From Plotosus lineatus (lineage: Eukaryota; Chordata; Actinopteri; Siluriformes; Plotosidae), in the NCBI GenBank assembly GCA_024760905.1, contig CM045729.1, forward strand, positions 54,590,080-54,654,079: 64,000 bases of DNA, read 5' to 3'. This document shows positions 46,377 through 59,352 of this stretch, piece after piece (the stretch's first letter is position 1; the number at the start of each line of letters is the position of its first letter). The notes beneath the pieces were generated by a model. The model was not told where the DNA came from. It made no database searches and was given only the letters and a program-made list of their open reading frames with translations. Position numbers and translations under genes: made by a program.

Positions 46377-47100
46377 ATGCCAAGCCATCATGAAGTATTT
46401 GCGGATTATTATTTTAAACGAAGTATACAGCAGACAACAAGTGTTTTGTTATTTCAATGGCTTTTGAAAGTGAAATTTATAGACAAAAAACAGAAGGGTG
46501 GTGTTGCATGCGAGCTGGAATTTGCCAGAGTGCATGACGTGAGACTTTATGCAATGTTTGACAATGAGCCCAGTGTGAATTGGGCTTATGGTGCCTTAAA
46601 GTATTTCTATATAACAGGGCATATAGCATCAATACATTGCCACGTTCAAATCACAAACAAGCTGTGTTCCTTTCTTCTTACGTGCTCCTTTCAGTTTCTT
46701 TTAATAATAATAAAAAAGGAACAATAATATCAGCTAGTAAACCTGCACATGTGTCTTTATGCATGTGAGCAAAAGTCTTAACAGAAAGCAGATGGAGGAA
46801 ATAGATTTGAAACAGAAAAACATTGACTCGGTAATACAATTTTTTAGGTTAAAGCATGGTTCAGATTGGTTTGAGGGTGTAAAGTTTAAAAGTGAAGAAA
46901 ACACCAATGAATCATCCAAAATTATAGCGTATAAATTGTGTGCATACAAAAAATTAAAAATATAAAAATTAATAGAAATTGTGATTTTGTTGATATTTAA
47001 TACAAAAAAGTATTAATATACTACAACAAAAATGATAACTACAAATGTAACTGTATCTAAAAACACTTGAAATCATGTTAGAAAAGTGATGTTGTAAAAT
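46377..47100. other. ITGB5 intron, no recognised feature
   Basis: Contains a 116-codon open stretch (46377-46727) with no recognised motif, no splice context and no match to integrin domains; probably chance or old repeat. Confidence 0.4.
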
Positions 47101-47108
47101 GGATTCTC

Positions 47109-47254
47109 ACACACACACACACACACACACACACTCTTGGGATTTTGTTGGAAAAAGAGGACTCCCAACCCACTCAACACTAAATTTTGCCAAAGATGGA
47201 GGGAAAAGGCCATCCCCCCCTCCAAAAAATAAATAAATAAATAAATGAATAAAT

Positions 47255-47292
<38 letters not shown>

Positions 47293-47312
47293 GTGCCCAG
47301 AAAAAAAAAAAA
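47109..47312. repeat. (CA)n, (AAAT)n and poly-A tracts
   Basis: CA at 47109-47134, AAAT units at 47224-47255, A run of ~33 at 47258-47291 and another at 47300-47312. Confidence 0.9.
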
Positions 47313-47502
47313 AGGCACCATTGGTATGGAACATGATTTGGGTGTTTGTCCTGTGTCCATGCTATAGGAAACCCAATAAGGCTGACATACTGCTGAGTTG
47401 ATGCTGAATGGTTGTCATGCATCACTCACTTGAATGATGAAAAAATAAACAAACAAATAATAATGTTTTCTTATTAATAACAAGACTAAAATCTTAAAAA
47501 AT

Positions 47503-48345
47503 AATCTTCTTTTCCTTTCGACTATTCCCTTCAGGGGTCGCCACAGCGAATCATCTGCCTCCATCTCACCCTATCCTTTGCATCTTCTCTTATACCAGCT
47601 ACGTATATGTCCTCCTTCACCACATCCATGAATCATCTCTTTGGTCTTCCTCTGGGCCTTCTGCCTGGTAGTTCCAACCTCAGCATCCTACTACAAATAT
47701 ACTCACTATCCCTCCTCTGCACATGTCCAAACCATCTCAATCTAGCCTCTCTGACTTTGTCCCCAAAACATCTTACATGTGCTGTCCCTCTGATGTGCTC
47801 ATTCCTGATCCTATCCATCCTCATTACTCCCAAAGAGAACCTCAACGTTTTCATTTCTGCTACCTCCAGCTCTGCCTCCTGTCTTTTCCCCAGCGCCACT
47901 GTTTCTAAACCATACAACATCGATGGCTTCAACACCGTCTTGTACACTTTTCCTTTCATTCTTGCCGATACCCTCCTATCACATCACGCCGGACACTTTT
48001 CTCCAACCATTCCAACCTGCCTGCACACGCTTCACCCCTTTTCCACACTCTCCACTGCTCTGGATTGTTGACCCTAAGTACTTAAAATCCTCCACCTTCT
48101 TTATCTCTGCCCCCTGTAAACTCACCATTCCTGTTGGGTCCTTGTCATTCACACACATGTATTCTGTCTTACTGAGGCAAACCTTCATTCCCCTCCTTTC
48201 CAGGGCATACCTCCACCTCTCTAGATTTTCTTCCACTTGTTCTCTGCTCTCACTACAGATCACAATGTCATCTGCAGACATCATAGTCCATGGTGATTCT
48301 TGTCTAACCTCGTTTGTCAGCCTGTCCATCACCATAGCAAACAAG
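47503..48345 (-). mobile_element. 5'-truncated LINE (same family as the 30.1-33.1 kb element)
   Basis: Minus strand from 48345: FAMVMDRLTNEVRQESPWTM, MSADDIVICSESREQVEEN, YALERRGMKVCLSKTEYMCV, FKYLGSTIQSSGECGKGV, then (47959-47633) MKGKVYKTVLKPSMLYGLET and RWFGHVQRRDSEYICSRMLR. It ends GGCGACCCCTGAAGGGAATA, AAAGGAAAAGAAGA. As at 30 kb, motif C is SADD. One frame change near 47970. Confidence 0.9.
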
Positions 48346-48920
48346 AAAAAAAAAAAAAAATTAATAATAATAATAATTAAAAAACCCAGACACTCAGATA
48401 CCACAACTCAGTCTTATGGTGTTGTTTTTTAATTATTCCGAGCAAGACTAAATCAGAAAGATTGACAATCTTTCATTGAGCAAAACATGAAGCACGATAA
48501 TTAAACTAACAAGACATATGATACAAGTGAAAGCTAGAGATGGGTGTTAACATACAGTTGTCTTATGAAGTACAAATGACAGTCATAGAATAATAATATG
48601 CCAAATAACTAACCACCTACGTTTAAGCCAAGTTTAGCATCATGCACTACTGACACCACACAAAGCCTTGCTGTGGAAGATCTGATATAGAATGGTAGAC
48701 TAACAGTTTTACTCTTGCACATTCAATACCTTCTAACAGTTCAATATTTTGTCACCTCATAATATGGATTCTTCTCATGTACAAACACATTCAGTCTTAA
48801 GGTTTGCCTGTACTGTAATAATCTTGCTGAAAAGATATATTCATAATAGCCAGTGAATATCCAATACCTGTATATCTCTATTAAAAGATATGAAAACGTT
48901 TGGGGGGGGGGGTTCCTATA

Positions 48921-50585
48921 CAGTGTTGTGCAAAAGTTTTTGCCCCTTACTGATTTTGTTTTTCCCTCATTTAAACACAGCATTTTTACTTTTTTTGCAC
49001 CTTTGTCACACTTAACAGATAAAATCACAACAGGAAAACTGCATTTTTAAAAATACTTGGGTTGTCTTTGTGTAATGTTTAAATTTGTTTGATGATCTGA
49101 AAAAGTTTAGAGAAAAATCCTATCCAAACCTACATGAAGCTCTGTGGAAAAATAATAATTGCACCCTTGTTAAAAGGTGAGGTAATTGTGATTAATCCTA
49201 TTATTGGGAAAACGGAGTTCAATTTCATGGCTACACCCAGACCTGATTGCTGCCAGACATTTCCAATTAGGAGATCCCGAACATAAAATCTGTCTGACAA
49301 GGTGAGGTAGGCCATACTGAACACACATCATCCAGTGAGCTTCAAGAGCAAACACATCATCCAGTGAGCTTCAAGAGCAAACAAGAAAGATTATAGGGAT
49401 GTCTCAGTCTGAGAAAGGATACAAAGATATTGGTAAATCTTTGGGACTCCAGCGGACCACTGTCGGAGCCATTAGAGAAAGCATGGTACAGTAGTGACCC
49501 TTCCCAGGAGTGGCCGACCTACCAAAATTACGGCGCAGCCTAACCAGAGAAGTCACAAAGGATCCAAAAACCACTTCTAAACAACTACAAGCATCACTTG
49601 ACTCAGCTAATATCAAATGTTCATGACTCCACTATCAGAAAGACAAAGACACAAAAATGGCATCCATAGAAGAGTTCCAAGGCGAAAGCCACTGTTGACA
49701 AAAAATATCAAGACACAGCTCAGTTTTGCCAAGAATCATCTTGATCATCCACAAAGCCTTTGGGGAAATGTCCTGTGGACTGATGAAACTAAAGTTGAAC
49801 TTTTTGGAATAAATGCATCCCGTTACATCTGGCGCAAAAGCAACACTGCATTTGATAAAAAGAACATTGTGCCAACAGTGAAACATGGTGGTGGAAGTGT
49901 GATGATCTGGGCCTGCATTGCTGCTTCAGGACCTGGGCGACTTGTCATGATTGATGGAACCATGAATTCTGCTCGCTACTAAGAAATCCTGGTGAAGAAT
50001 GTTCGTCCATCAGTTCGAGACCTCAAGCTGAAGCACGCCTGGGTTCTGCAGCAAGACAATGATCCGAAGCACACCAGCAAGTCCACTTCTGAATGGCTAA
50101 AAAAGAACAAAAGGAGGGTTTTGGAGTGGCCTAGTCAAAGTCCCGACCTGAACCCTATTGAGATGCTGTGGCATGACCTTAAAAAGACTATTCATGCCAA
50201 AAACCATCCAATCTAGTTGATCTTAAACAATTCTGCCGAGAAGAGTGGGCCAAAATCCCATCACAGTGATGTGAAGGACTCATTGCCTCTTAATCGCAAA
50301 CGCTTGACTGCAGTTATTGCTGCAAAAGGTGGTTCAACCAGCTATATTAGGTTTTGGGGGCAATTACTTATTCACAGGCCCCTATACATTCAGATGTTTT
50401 TCCCCTTAATAAATGCAATAGGCATTAAAAACTGCATTGTGTGTTCACCTTTGTATAATATTTTTGTATAAAAATGAATGTAAATTTGTATAATTTGTTT
50501 GCTTGATCTGAAATGAATGACTGTGACAAACTTGCAAAAAAATGTCAGAAATTGGTCAGGGAGCGAAAACTTTTGCACAGCACTG
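48921..50585 (+). mobile_element. Tc1-like transposon, nearly complete, inactive
   Basis: 1665 bp between TA duplications (48919-48920, 50586-50587). Ends CAGTGTTGTGCAAAAGTTTT and (right, inward) CAGTGCTGTGCAAAAGTTTT, extending with TGCCCCTTACTGATTTTG-like text. One transposase gene lies between, with stops and frameshifts. Confidence 0.92.
49400..50216 (+). pseudogene. Tc1-like transposase (DD34E), broken
   Basis: N-terminal helix-turn-helix MSQSEKGYKDIGKSLGLQRT (from 49399) runs to a stop near 49487. A second frame (49617-49982) has WTDETKVELFG with catalytic Asp 1, KHGGGSVMIWACIAASGPG and IDGTMNSARY, then TAA where Gln is expected. A third (49992-50216) has [11 protein letters not shown] with Asp 2 and [16 protein letters not shown] with Glu 3. 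Catalytic residues survive but at least one frameshift and two stops disable it. Confidence 0.9.
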
Positions 50586-50589
50586 TAAA

Positions 50590-50849
50590 TGGCAGCATTC
50601 TATTATTCAATTTAGTCAAATGAATCTCACATGATTTCCTATCCTTGTAAGAGCTCTACTTCAACACTCAAAAACAGGCTCAAGACATTTACATATAAAA
50701 CGGACTGTGGCACATGGCACAGTGCCACACACCGACATCCGCAAAGAATTTGAGAAAAGACAAAATACAATTTATTGTCTATAAAGACCTGTGAGATGAC
50801 ATTCATATGCACAAGTTATCATTTTTAATATGGATACATATTTGGGAAA

Positions 50850-50897
<48 letters not shown>

Positions 50898-51930
50898 AAG
50901 TGTGTTGCTAAAGTTTGTGTCTTGCCCTCAGCAAACTTATTAGCAGCCTTTGGCAAGCTATACTAATATTAGATTTTTAAAAACTCAAACAAATAATATG
51001 AACAAGACCTCACCATAACGAACAGCATTTTTTTTGTCAAACAACTAATACCTTAAAAAGCAAAGTATAGCGGTATAAAATATATTAAGCATGTCCAATG
51101 TATCTTGTAAATGTAACCGTAGAGTAGTGTTCTTATGAACTACCTCCATATTTGCAACTGCAAAAACAAAATACGTCTTAGCGTAATGCCTAATTCATTG
51201 TTTTTCCCACATCTGCTAGCCAGAACAACTTTACAAATTAGACGTGCCTAAAAATAATCCTGCAGCATGGTGGGCATTTGGAGAAGCAGGAAAGAATGTT
51301 CAACATGGTTAAGGACCCAATTAACTCATCAGCCCACAGAACTGTTGAATTCTGACATCGAACAGAAGGTGTTTGTCGAAAAGAAACGCTTACTGTAATT
51401 CAATCACAGGTTAATATCAAAGCTTTTTTTCCTGCATAAACATATCAACTCAGTGAGTCAGCTAGCAATACAAATTAAAATTTTGGTTGTTGCTCGAACA
51501 AATAAATTAATAAATAAAGTCCACGACTAGCTTAAATCTTTCCACTGCTATTTGGTGAAATTGAAACTAGCTAAGAGACAATTGCTTTTCCAATAATTAT
51601 CTATTTTTTAAAATAAACTCAAATTGAAATTTAATCCTCAAAGAATTCTGGCCAGAGAAGCAGCAACAAAGTATTACTTGTGATTTGTTTTTGTTGACGA
51701 TTCCATCATTTTTTGCACAACATACAATAATTCCATTTTTTCTGGAATATGTGATGCCCTCCACCAAATGTAGGCTTTGAATACTTGTTTAGTACTCAAC
51801 ATTCACTTGCTTACTTGAAACTTCGGAAGTCCGGATAAGCCGCATTTTGTCTCAAAAGCTCCGGTGTCAGTTGCTACACCGCCTACATTTGGTGGAGTGG
51901 GTCACATATATGGAAAACAGTACTTGGCAT
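50590..51930. other. ITGB5 intron, only simple repeats seen
   Basis: A run of ~35 A (50862-50896). Otherwise A+T-rich intron without coding or repeat-end signals. Confidence 0.5.
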
Positions 51931-51933
51931 TAT

Positions 51934-52172
51934 TCATTCATTCATTTTCTGAACCACTTGATCCTAATTAGGGTTACGGGGAGGCTGGCGGCCATCTTGG
52001 CTGACTCGGAGTACACCCTGGACAGCTCGCCAGGTCATCGGAGGACAGGAACATGCTGATGGCTATGCAGCTACTCTTGTCGAAAGTCAGCAATGGCTCC
52101 TTTACATGCCTCTCTCCATAGACAGTGAGGGACATGGCCAGCCTTTGATAACCCAGTCAGCTGCACTGGGGT
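51934..52172 (-). mobile_element. SINE family A with alternate tail, head missing
   Basis: Plus strand TCATTCATTCATTTTCTGAA, GATCCTAATTAGGGTTACGG, GGCTGGCGGCCATCTTGGCT, then body to AACCCAGTCAGCTGCACTGG, where the tRNA-like head should follow but does not: a 5'-truncated copy. Confidence 0.8.
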
Positions 52173-52179
52173 ATTTCAC

Positions 52180-55100
52180 ATTAATTAAAGTAACTCATTT
52201 AATTAGGTTGAAGTATTGTTTATGAAGCCAAAATGTTTTGCTTACTACAGAAAAATCATCTGGTTTGTGTCCATTCTGTGATTTATTTATTTGATACAAA
52301 GTAAACAAACAAATAAATGAATGAATGAGGAAATAAATAAACAAACAAATAAAATAGATGAACATAATGGGTGAACATTCTTTAAATTTGTTGATTCTAT
52401 AGTTTTTGCCCAGACTTGTAAACCTTTGCTGAAGGAGGAAATGTTCCCGTCACTGTTCGAATATTTTGTCAGAAAACCACAAGAAAAAAAACAAAATTAC
52501 ATAAAAGCAAGCATCTGCTATTTTTAATTTTCCCAGTAGCAGAACAATTCAAATGTTTGAAGTTCCCTGAAGGTCCCCATCCATCTGCACCAAATTTATA
52601 CAGCTGGACTTTTTTATTATTATTTTGTTGGACGAGCAAAGATTGAAGTTTAAAAGACAAAATCTCTTGGATCTGCAAGAATGTTGAAAAAACATGGGTA
52701 TCTGAAGAGGTACGCTTTGTCAGCTTTGTTCTTATTATTTTACATTTTACAGATTAAACACTTTAAAAATGTCTATGAACTACAAGCAAGAATGCAACAG
52801 ACAAATAAGATTACTGGTGTTGTGCCAATTACAGCATGCTTCCTTTGTGCCCACACAGAACAAATATGTTTTCACTGCCTAAATTATATTAAACTAGGGG
52901 GGGGGGACCCAGAATGGATAAAATAACCACCTGATTAATGAAGGTAGTAAAAAAAAGAAAAATAAATCTCTGCTGGACATTCAGCATTTGTACAAGCAGC
53001 ATACCTTCAGTTCGGCTATGAAATCACATTTATAATCAACACAATTTATATCTTTAAAAAAAGGTTAAAAGAAAGACCATACTTTTTTCCCCCATTCTTT
53101 TGCAGCAGGGACACTGTAAATCAACTACAGATGTTTGAAATTGTATTACAAAGTTAAAATTTATTTATTGCAGGATAACTGAAAAAAAATCATGTTAAAA
53201 CATGCATCAATGCAAAGCTGTACATATTAAAGCATGGATAAAGGTGTTGTAGTACAACACCCTGACGCTGCCATGAAATTTATCTGGACTTACAACACAA
53301 CACAGTCTAATACTAGTTCTTGGTAAGTTCAGCCAACGCAGATGTGTTGGTTGTATAATATATAAATAAAACTACACCCAAATTTGGGTACAAGTCCAAG
53401 AAAATGCAGTATGAAACCCATACTCCACAGCCGAATAAAATTCAAAATAAATTAGCCTTCTCGTGTCGTACAACCTTGAAGTAGAGTTGCAAAGCTAATC
53501 CGCTCTGTGTATTTGTTGTGTGGGCCAAACTCTGAAAATATGAAAATATTCTGGAAGCAACAGGGCCAGAAAGTGAAGCTGAAAGAGATTGCCTCCTATA
53601 ACAGGACAATAATCCAAAGCAAACCTCAAAATCCACCATGACCTACTTAAGAAATGTAATCTGACTCTTTAAAAACACGTCTGAAAACACTTTTCGGTTC
53701 TTATGCGTTGGATAGAAGACAGACCGAGAAGAGTTCACGCAGAATATTGTATTTAATTACACCCCTACATTTGAATACACACCAGCACAGCATTATTATT
53801 ATTATCATCATCATTATTATGATCAGTTACAAAACTGAAAAGCTTCGGTTCTGTATATGGCTCACAGTACGGCTGATTTTGAAAGAAGTTTCCTCCTTTT
53901 ACAACAGGGGCCAAAAAAAAAAAGGAGTATTAATACACGTACGCTGACCCCTCACCAGGAAGAACAAAAGCCACACTACTACATCCAAAACATTCAACTA
54001 AAAAGTCAAAGTATTGGAAAGTCATTAAAATTACTAAACCAATCCACAATACTGGTCATGGGATGAGTAAATCTTGTATTCGGTCGTTTATTTAAACAAC
54101 AACAAGAGTATCACAACGGGGTACACAAAATAAACAGTATTGCCATTGTTTGTGACTGCAAATGCAGCTCTGACAGGAGCAGTGGTATGGTGTGGACTGC
54201 ACTCTTTGTGTAGAACTACAGCGAGTAAAACCCATCTAAAGGGCATTCAAAATCAAACTGTGCAGCCCAATCTTTAAAGACTGCTTGAACAGAATGTCAT
54301 ACTTATTGTCTCCAACTTGTGCATGTTCTTTAGCCACACTACTTCATAACAGATTGGAGACAAATATTAGCAGGAAATATAAAGTGGTCAAAACAAAGTG
54401 AAGTTTTTTTTTTTAATGTTACATTAAATAAGTAATCCAAACGAGCCATTGCATAATAATATCTGCAAGGAAGATGCAGCACAGAGATTCTAAACCAAAC
54501 CATCGCACTTCCTTTTTCAGGAAGAATCCCTAAAGCAGCACTGCAGTTCAATATAACTATTACTTTTTTTAAACATCATTCAATACTTAAATCTAAGTTT
54601 TAATTCTCAGTTTCCAAAGTCCAAAGTGATCTAAACTGATTAATTATAGCACTGGACAGACAAGTTACATTTTGTTTATATCTGACCCACAACTGCACTG
54701 GTACATACTAAGTGTTCACCAAACAATTATAAAAGCTACCTTCCCACATTTTTTATAGACTTGAGCATGAACTAAACCGGAAAAATTACATTCAGTTAAA
54801 CACCGTGTATAAGAGTGTTCTAATGGAAGGATTTTCACAGAAATTGTGTTGCTCCCTTATACAATATTACGCCACTCTCATCTGGGCAAAACCAAACCAA
54901 AAAGCCACAAGGTACTCTAATAAGCCATTTAACAAGGGTGCACGGAGAACTTTCCCATCAACATTAACTCTCTCAAAATTATCAAGGAGTTTAAAACATT
55001 CCTAAGAATTAGCTGCTAACTGCATGAAGGTGGGAAGCAGCAATTAACACTTTTTACAGCGGGAGGACAGGTTTGCCATGGGTGAGGGAGCAGAAAAGGA

Positions 55101-55600
55101 GTTCCTGGACTGCTACCATTTAATTAACACTCACTCATCAGCACATGTACAGGCCTGTCCGGAAGCCCACTCCCTAACAAATAACCATTTTGTTGACCAA
55201 GCTGGCAGTTTCTGGCTAAAGGAGAACACAGTGCTTTATAGGTTATAGAGCAGCAATTGTGCACACAGATAAACAGAATTCAGCCTGATACAAAGCACTC
55301 ACAGTGACACAGTGGACAATTTCTTGTGTGGGAAGCTACAAAGGGGCCGAGTTTGACAATTTAGAATGCTAACAAGCAGCATTTAGCATCCACAATGTTT
55401 GTTGGAGCCTGCTTGCATACTCTCAAGGTTAGTATTAGGGCATTTTTCACTTTAATTCAGTGGATCCAGCAATGGAAAACTGAGATGCAGAGAAACAATT
55501 TAGCTTGCTTTAAAAAGGCAGGAAGATGCATGATTGATGTGTGTATGCATAAGCTTTTTTGGATGGATGTAACCAAAAATAGGATCCTTAAATTACACTT
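52180..55600. other. ITGB5 intron, no recognised feature
   Basis: About 3.4 kb of A+T-rich sequence. Only short ATT and A runs (e.g. 53793-53822) were seen. No exon-like frames carry integrin motifs and no inverted transposon ends were found. Confidence 0.45.
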
Positions 55601-55609
55601 GAATGAGTA

Positions 55610-56420
55610 CCGTCTTTTTTGGACTATAAGGCGCACTTAAAATCCTTTAATTTTCTAATAAATTGACAGTGGCCTTATAATCCAGTGTATCTTATGCATG
55701 GATGAAGCAGCACTGCTTGATGGATTGTCGGAGCATTACGGCCACCATAGTCAGGTGCCTCGCCGAGTAATGCGTATTGTGCTTCAAGAGGTAATATTAT
55801 ATTATGGTGTGTGTAGGACTCCTAAATGGCACCTGTTCAGAGACATGTTTAAGAGGCGGATTAAAAACGGAAGGTTATGAGTCGCCAGTACAACATGGGA
55901 ATACAGCAGCTGCCAGAGAATTCAACCTTAAATGAATCGATGGTATGAAAGTGGAGGAAGCAAGAAGATGACCTGCTTCTTGTAAAGAAGGCCAAACAAA
56001 GTTTCCGAGGGAACAAAGTGAGGCAGCCACAGTTAGAGGATAAAGTTGAACAGTGGGTTGTTGAACAGAGAGCAGCAAACAGAAGTGTCTATACAAGTCT
56101 CTATTCAACTCAAGGCAACAGCGGTAGCACCTGAAATGAAGATCAATGACTTTCGAGGAGATCCTTCTTGGTGCTTTCGTTTTATGAAGAAGCCTAATCT
56201 CTCCATCCGCACAAGAACTACCATCTCACAGCAACTGCCAAATGATTACAAAGAAAAGCTTCCCATTTTCCACACCGACTGCAAGATTACAACTTTTAAG
56301 GTTACAACTGAACAATGTTGAGAGATAATGTGAAGGAGTTGAATAAACTTTAAACAAAACAAAAAAAGTCATAAGTCAATGTGCCTTACAATCCGGTGCA
56401 CCTGACCTATAAAGAAACCG
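55610..56420 (+). mobile_element. pogo-like element with transposase remnant
   Basis: Left end CCGTCTTTTTTGGACTATAA...GGCGCACTT after TA (55608-55609). The right end is decayed: ACAATCCGGTGCACCTGACC, AAAGAAACCG. The ATAAGGCGCAC text matches the end type at 45076-46309. Internal coding resembles a pogo/CENP-B-like transposase N-terminus. Confidence 0.75.
55890..56321 (+). pseudogene. pogo/POGK-like transposase N-terminal remnant
   Basis: Frames read AAREFNLK*IDGMKVEEARR-like text (BrkDBD-type DNA-binding region), KAKQSFRGNKVRQPQLE (55985-56045), LEQWVVEQRAANRSVYTS-like text, and finally MKINDFRGDPSWCFRFMKKP, NLSIRTRTTISQQLPNDYKE. The DFRGxxSWCxRFMxRxNLSIRxRT string is the CENP-B-like HTH of POGK-type transposases. 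The catalytic DDE domain is absent and stops interrupt the frame. Confidence 0.75.
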
Positions 56421-57459
56421 CATAGTGCTGCATAAATTGTCCACCCTTTGGCTCAGTATAAAGCACTTTAATATGAAATTACAAAAATAGTTTTTACATT
56501 TAGCAGATTCCAATCAGAGAGAAATCTTCCAGCCAGTAAAAATAAGTCAGAAACTAAATACGCATTTAAAAATTCATCAGAAAATGAAGCAAAACATTTC
56601 AAGTTGGTCGAGTAATAAAGAAAAAGCAGTTTTTGTGTACAGACGCTCCCCGACTTACGTTTTTAATTGGTTCCGGACGGCCGAACGCAAGTTGAAAGTG
56701 AACGCAAGTTGTTACAGTGACATATGACGCTCATACTGTAGTATACATCCATAAATATCATTACCGTATATCATAAAACACCCCTAAATCAATTATTATA
56801 AACATAACATTGTAAAATAATATCAAACGTATCAAATAATATCAACATTAATTTCAAAGAAGTCACTTATTTATACCAAGTCACTTTAGATGAAGCTTAA
56901 AACAGCCAATCAATGCTTACAATGGGTGAGGCGCTCAAGACCGAAATAGTGCACTTGCAAAAGTAGTGTACTTGCTGTGGGTTATACAGACTTCTGGTCT
57001 TTCAAGTGCATAAGAGTGCTGTTGAACTCATTTAGAACACGGCCTGCACTGATATGAATCCCAGCAAAGCGGAGAGTTCTTTCTTTTGTGTAAGTAAGTA
57101 AACTTTACTCAAGAGATGCATACAAAGAACAAGTACAAATCCTAATGAATATTCATATAAAAATAAGTATACACTCTTAGGATTCTGCTAAAAGATAATA
57201 AATATCTGTAATTGTTCTGTAATTTGTGCATTTGGGTTTTCATTTATATTACAACTCTCTTTGCTTAACCGAGTATGCATGGTAGATCGCGCCGATCCGA
57301 GCAGTTAATTCATCTCGGTGTATGAGACTTGCACCCATGCTGGTAGGCCTATGCTTCTGACCAGCCATATTTGCTTTGGGTTACAAAAGTCCGCAAAACA
57401 GTGTAAACACAAAGATCACAGAGACGACATCTTAACACAAGGGTAACGTGTTATGTAAC

Positions 57460-57492
<33 letters not shown>

Positions 57493-57496
57493 TACA
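57460..57496. repeat. (TA)n(CA)n microsatellite
   Basis: TA then CA run immediately left of the Tc1-like element; a similar TACA-rich run lies on its right (59298-59353). Confidence 0.9.
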
Positions 57497-57828
57497 CACG
57501 TCCTTTAAAAAAAAAAATTAGCATATTGTGATAAAGTTCATTATTTTCTGTCATGTACTGATAAAAATTAAACTTTCATATATTTTAGATTCATTGCACA
57601 TCAACTGAAATATTTCAGGTCTTTTATTGTTTTAATACTGATGATTTTGGCATACAGCTCATGAAAACCCAAAATTCCTATCTCAAAAAATTAGCATATC
57701 ATGAAAAGGTACTCTAAACGAGCTATTAACCAAATCATCTGAATCAACCAATTAACTCTAAACACCTGCAAAAGATTCCTGAGGCTTTTAAAAACTCCCA
57801 GCCTGATTCATTACTCAAAACCGCAATC

Positions 57829-58855
57829 ATGGGTAAGACTGCCGACCTGACTGCTGTCCAGAAGGCCATCATCGACACCCTCAAGGTAAGGTAGGTAAAT
57901 CTGTTGGGTTTTTACACCCAAGCCTCGTGGCTCATCAGGCCGGTGCTTATCCCCTTATTGCATATCAAGCAAAAGGGTAAGATACAAAGAAATCTCTGAG
58001 CGAATAGGCTGTTCCCAGAGTGCTGTATCAAGCCACCTCAGTGGGACGTCTGTGGGAAGGAAAAAGTGTGGCAGAAAACGCTGCACAACCAGAAGAGGTG
58101 ACCGGACCCTGAGGAAGATTGTGGAGAAGGGCCGATTCCAGACCTTGGGGGACCTGTGGAAGCAGTGGACTGAGTCTGGAGTAGAAACACCCAGAGCCAC
58201 CGTGCACAGGCGGTGCAGGAAATGTGCTACAGGTGCCGCATTCCCCAGGTCAAGCCACTTTTGAAACAGAAACAGCGGCAGAAGAAAGTCCTTTTTTCGG
58301 ATGAAAGCAAATTTTGCATGTAATTCGGAAATCAAGGCACCAGAGTCTGGAGGAAGACTGGGGAGAAGGAAATGCCAAAATGCCTGAAGTCCAGTGTCAA
58401 GTACCCACAGTCAGTGATAGGGTGCCATGTCAGCTGCTAGTGTTGGTCCACTGTGTTTTATCAAGGGCGGGGTCAATGTAGCTAGCTATCAGGAGATTTT
58501 GGAGCACTTCATGCTTCCATCTGCTGAAAAGCTTTATGGAGATGATTTCATTTTTCAGCACAACCTGGCACCTGCTCACAGTGCCAAAACCACTGCTAAA
58601 TGGTTTACTGACCATGGTATTACTGTGCTCAATTGGCCTGCCAACTCTCCTGACCTGAACCCCATAGAGAATCTGTGGGATATTGAGAAGAGAAAGTTGA
58701 GAGACACCAGACCCAACACTGTGGATGAGCTTAAGGTCGCTATCGAAGCATTCTGGGCCTCCATAACACCTCAGCAGTGCCACAGGCTGATTGCCTCCAT
58801 GCCACGCCGCATTGAAGCAGTCATTTCTGCAAAAGGATTCCCGACCAAGTATTGA
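57829..58855 (+). pseudogene. Tc1-like transposase, broken
   Basis: Starts MGKTADLTAVQKAIIDTLK (57829), interrupted at 57888 by SINE sequence. It resumes RYKEISERIGCSQSAVSSHL, SGRKKCGRKRCTTRRGD (HTH pair and GRPR-like hook), then FSDESKFCM with Asp 1 next to a stop. The last frame (58427-58855) has IFQHNLAPAHSAKTT, where the second catalytic Asp is Asn, and [17 protein letters not shown] with Glu 3. About 57 nt are missing before FSDES. Inactive. Confidence 0.88.
57888..57956 (-). mobile_element. SINE family B tail fragment inside the Tc1-like element
   Basis: GTAAATCTGTTGGGTTTTTA, CACCCAAGCCTCGTGGCTCA, TCAGGCCGGTGCTTATCCCC equals the start of the 4711-5016 copy on the plus strand (the SINE 3' end). 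It interrupts the transposase after the ACCCTCAAG codons. Confidence 0.85.
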
Positions 58856-59352
58856 GTGCATAACTGAACATAATTATTTGAAGGTTGACTTTTTTGTATT
58901 AAAAATACTTTTTTATTGGTCAGATGAAATATGCTAATTTTTTGAGATTGGGATTTTTGGTTTTTCTTTACTTTTTTGCCAACATTATCAATATTAAAAC
59001 AATAAAAGGCTTGAACTACTTCAGTTGTGTGTAATGAGTTACTTATTCCTCCCCTTCTGTCATTATTTGCATGCTATCCTCATTAAAATATGAAAACCTA
59101 TAAATGTTTGGGTGGTTTCATCTGTGTGATTTTGACAAAGATCAGATCACATTTGATGGTGATTTTATGCAGAAATGTGAGAAATTCCAAAAGGTTCAGA
59201 TACTTTTTCCACTATATATGAAAGTCTAATGTTTATCAGTACATTACAGAAAATAATGAACTTTATCACAATATGCTAATTTTCTGAGAAGGACTGGTAT
59301 ATACATACATATATATCTATACATACATACATACACACACCCACACACACAC

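Larger units (their letters stand above)
57500..59298 (+). mobile_element. Tc1-like transposon, 'ATTAGCATATTGTG' type
   Basis: Left AAAAAATTAGCATATTGTGA and right (inward) CCAGTCCTTCTCAGAAAATT, AGCATATTGTGATAAAGTTC form long inverted repeats; inner repeats TTAGCATATCATG and ATATGCTAATTTTTTGAG add a second pair. A broken transposase lies between. A 69-bp SINE family B fragment sits in its 5' coding region. The left tip is eroded. Another copy begins at 63875. Confidence 0.88.

Noticed and set aside
46377..46727. 116-codon open frame as a host exon or gene
   Set aside because: No recognisable domain, no matching splice phases with ITGB5 exons, and ordinary A+T-rich composition.
47222..47312. 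Poly-A run as evidence of a processed pseudogene
   Set aside because: No coding sequence of any gene precedes it; it is a run of simple repeats.
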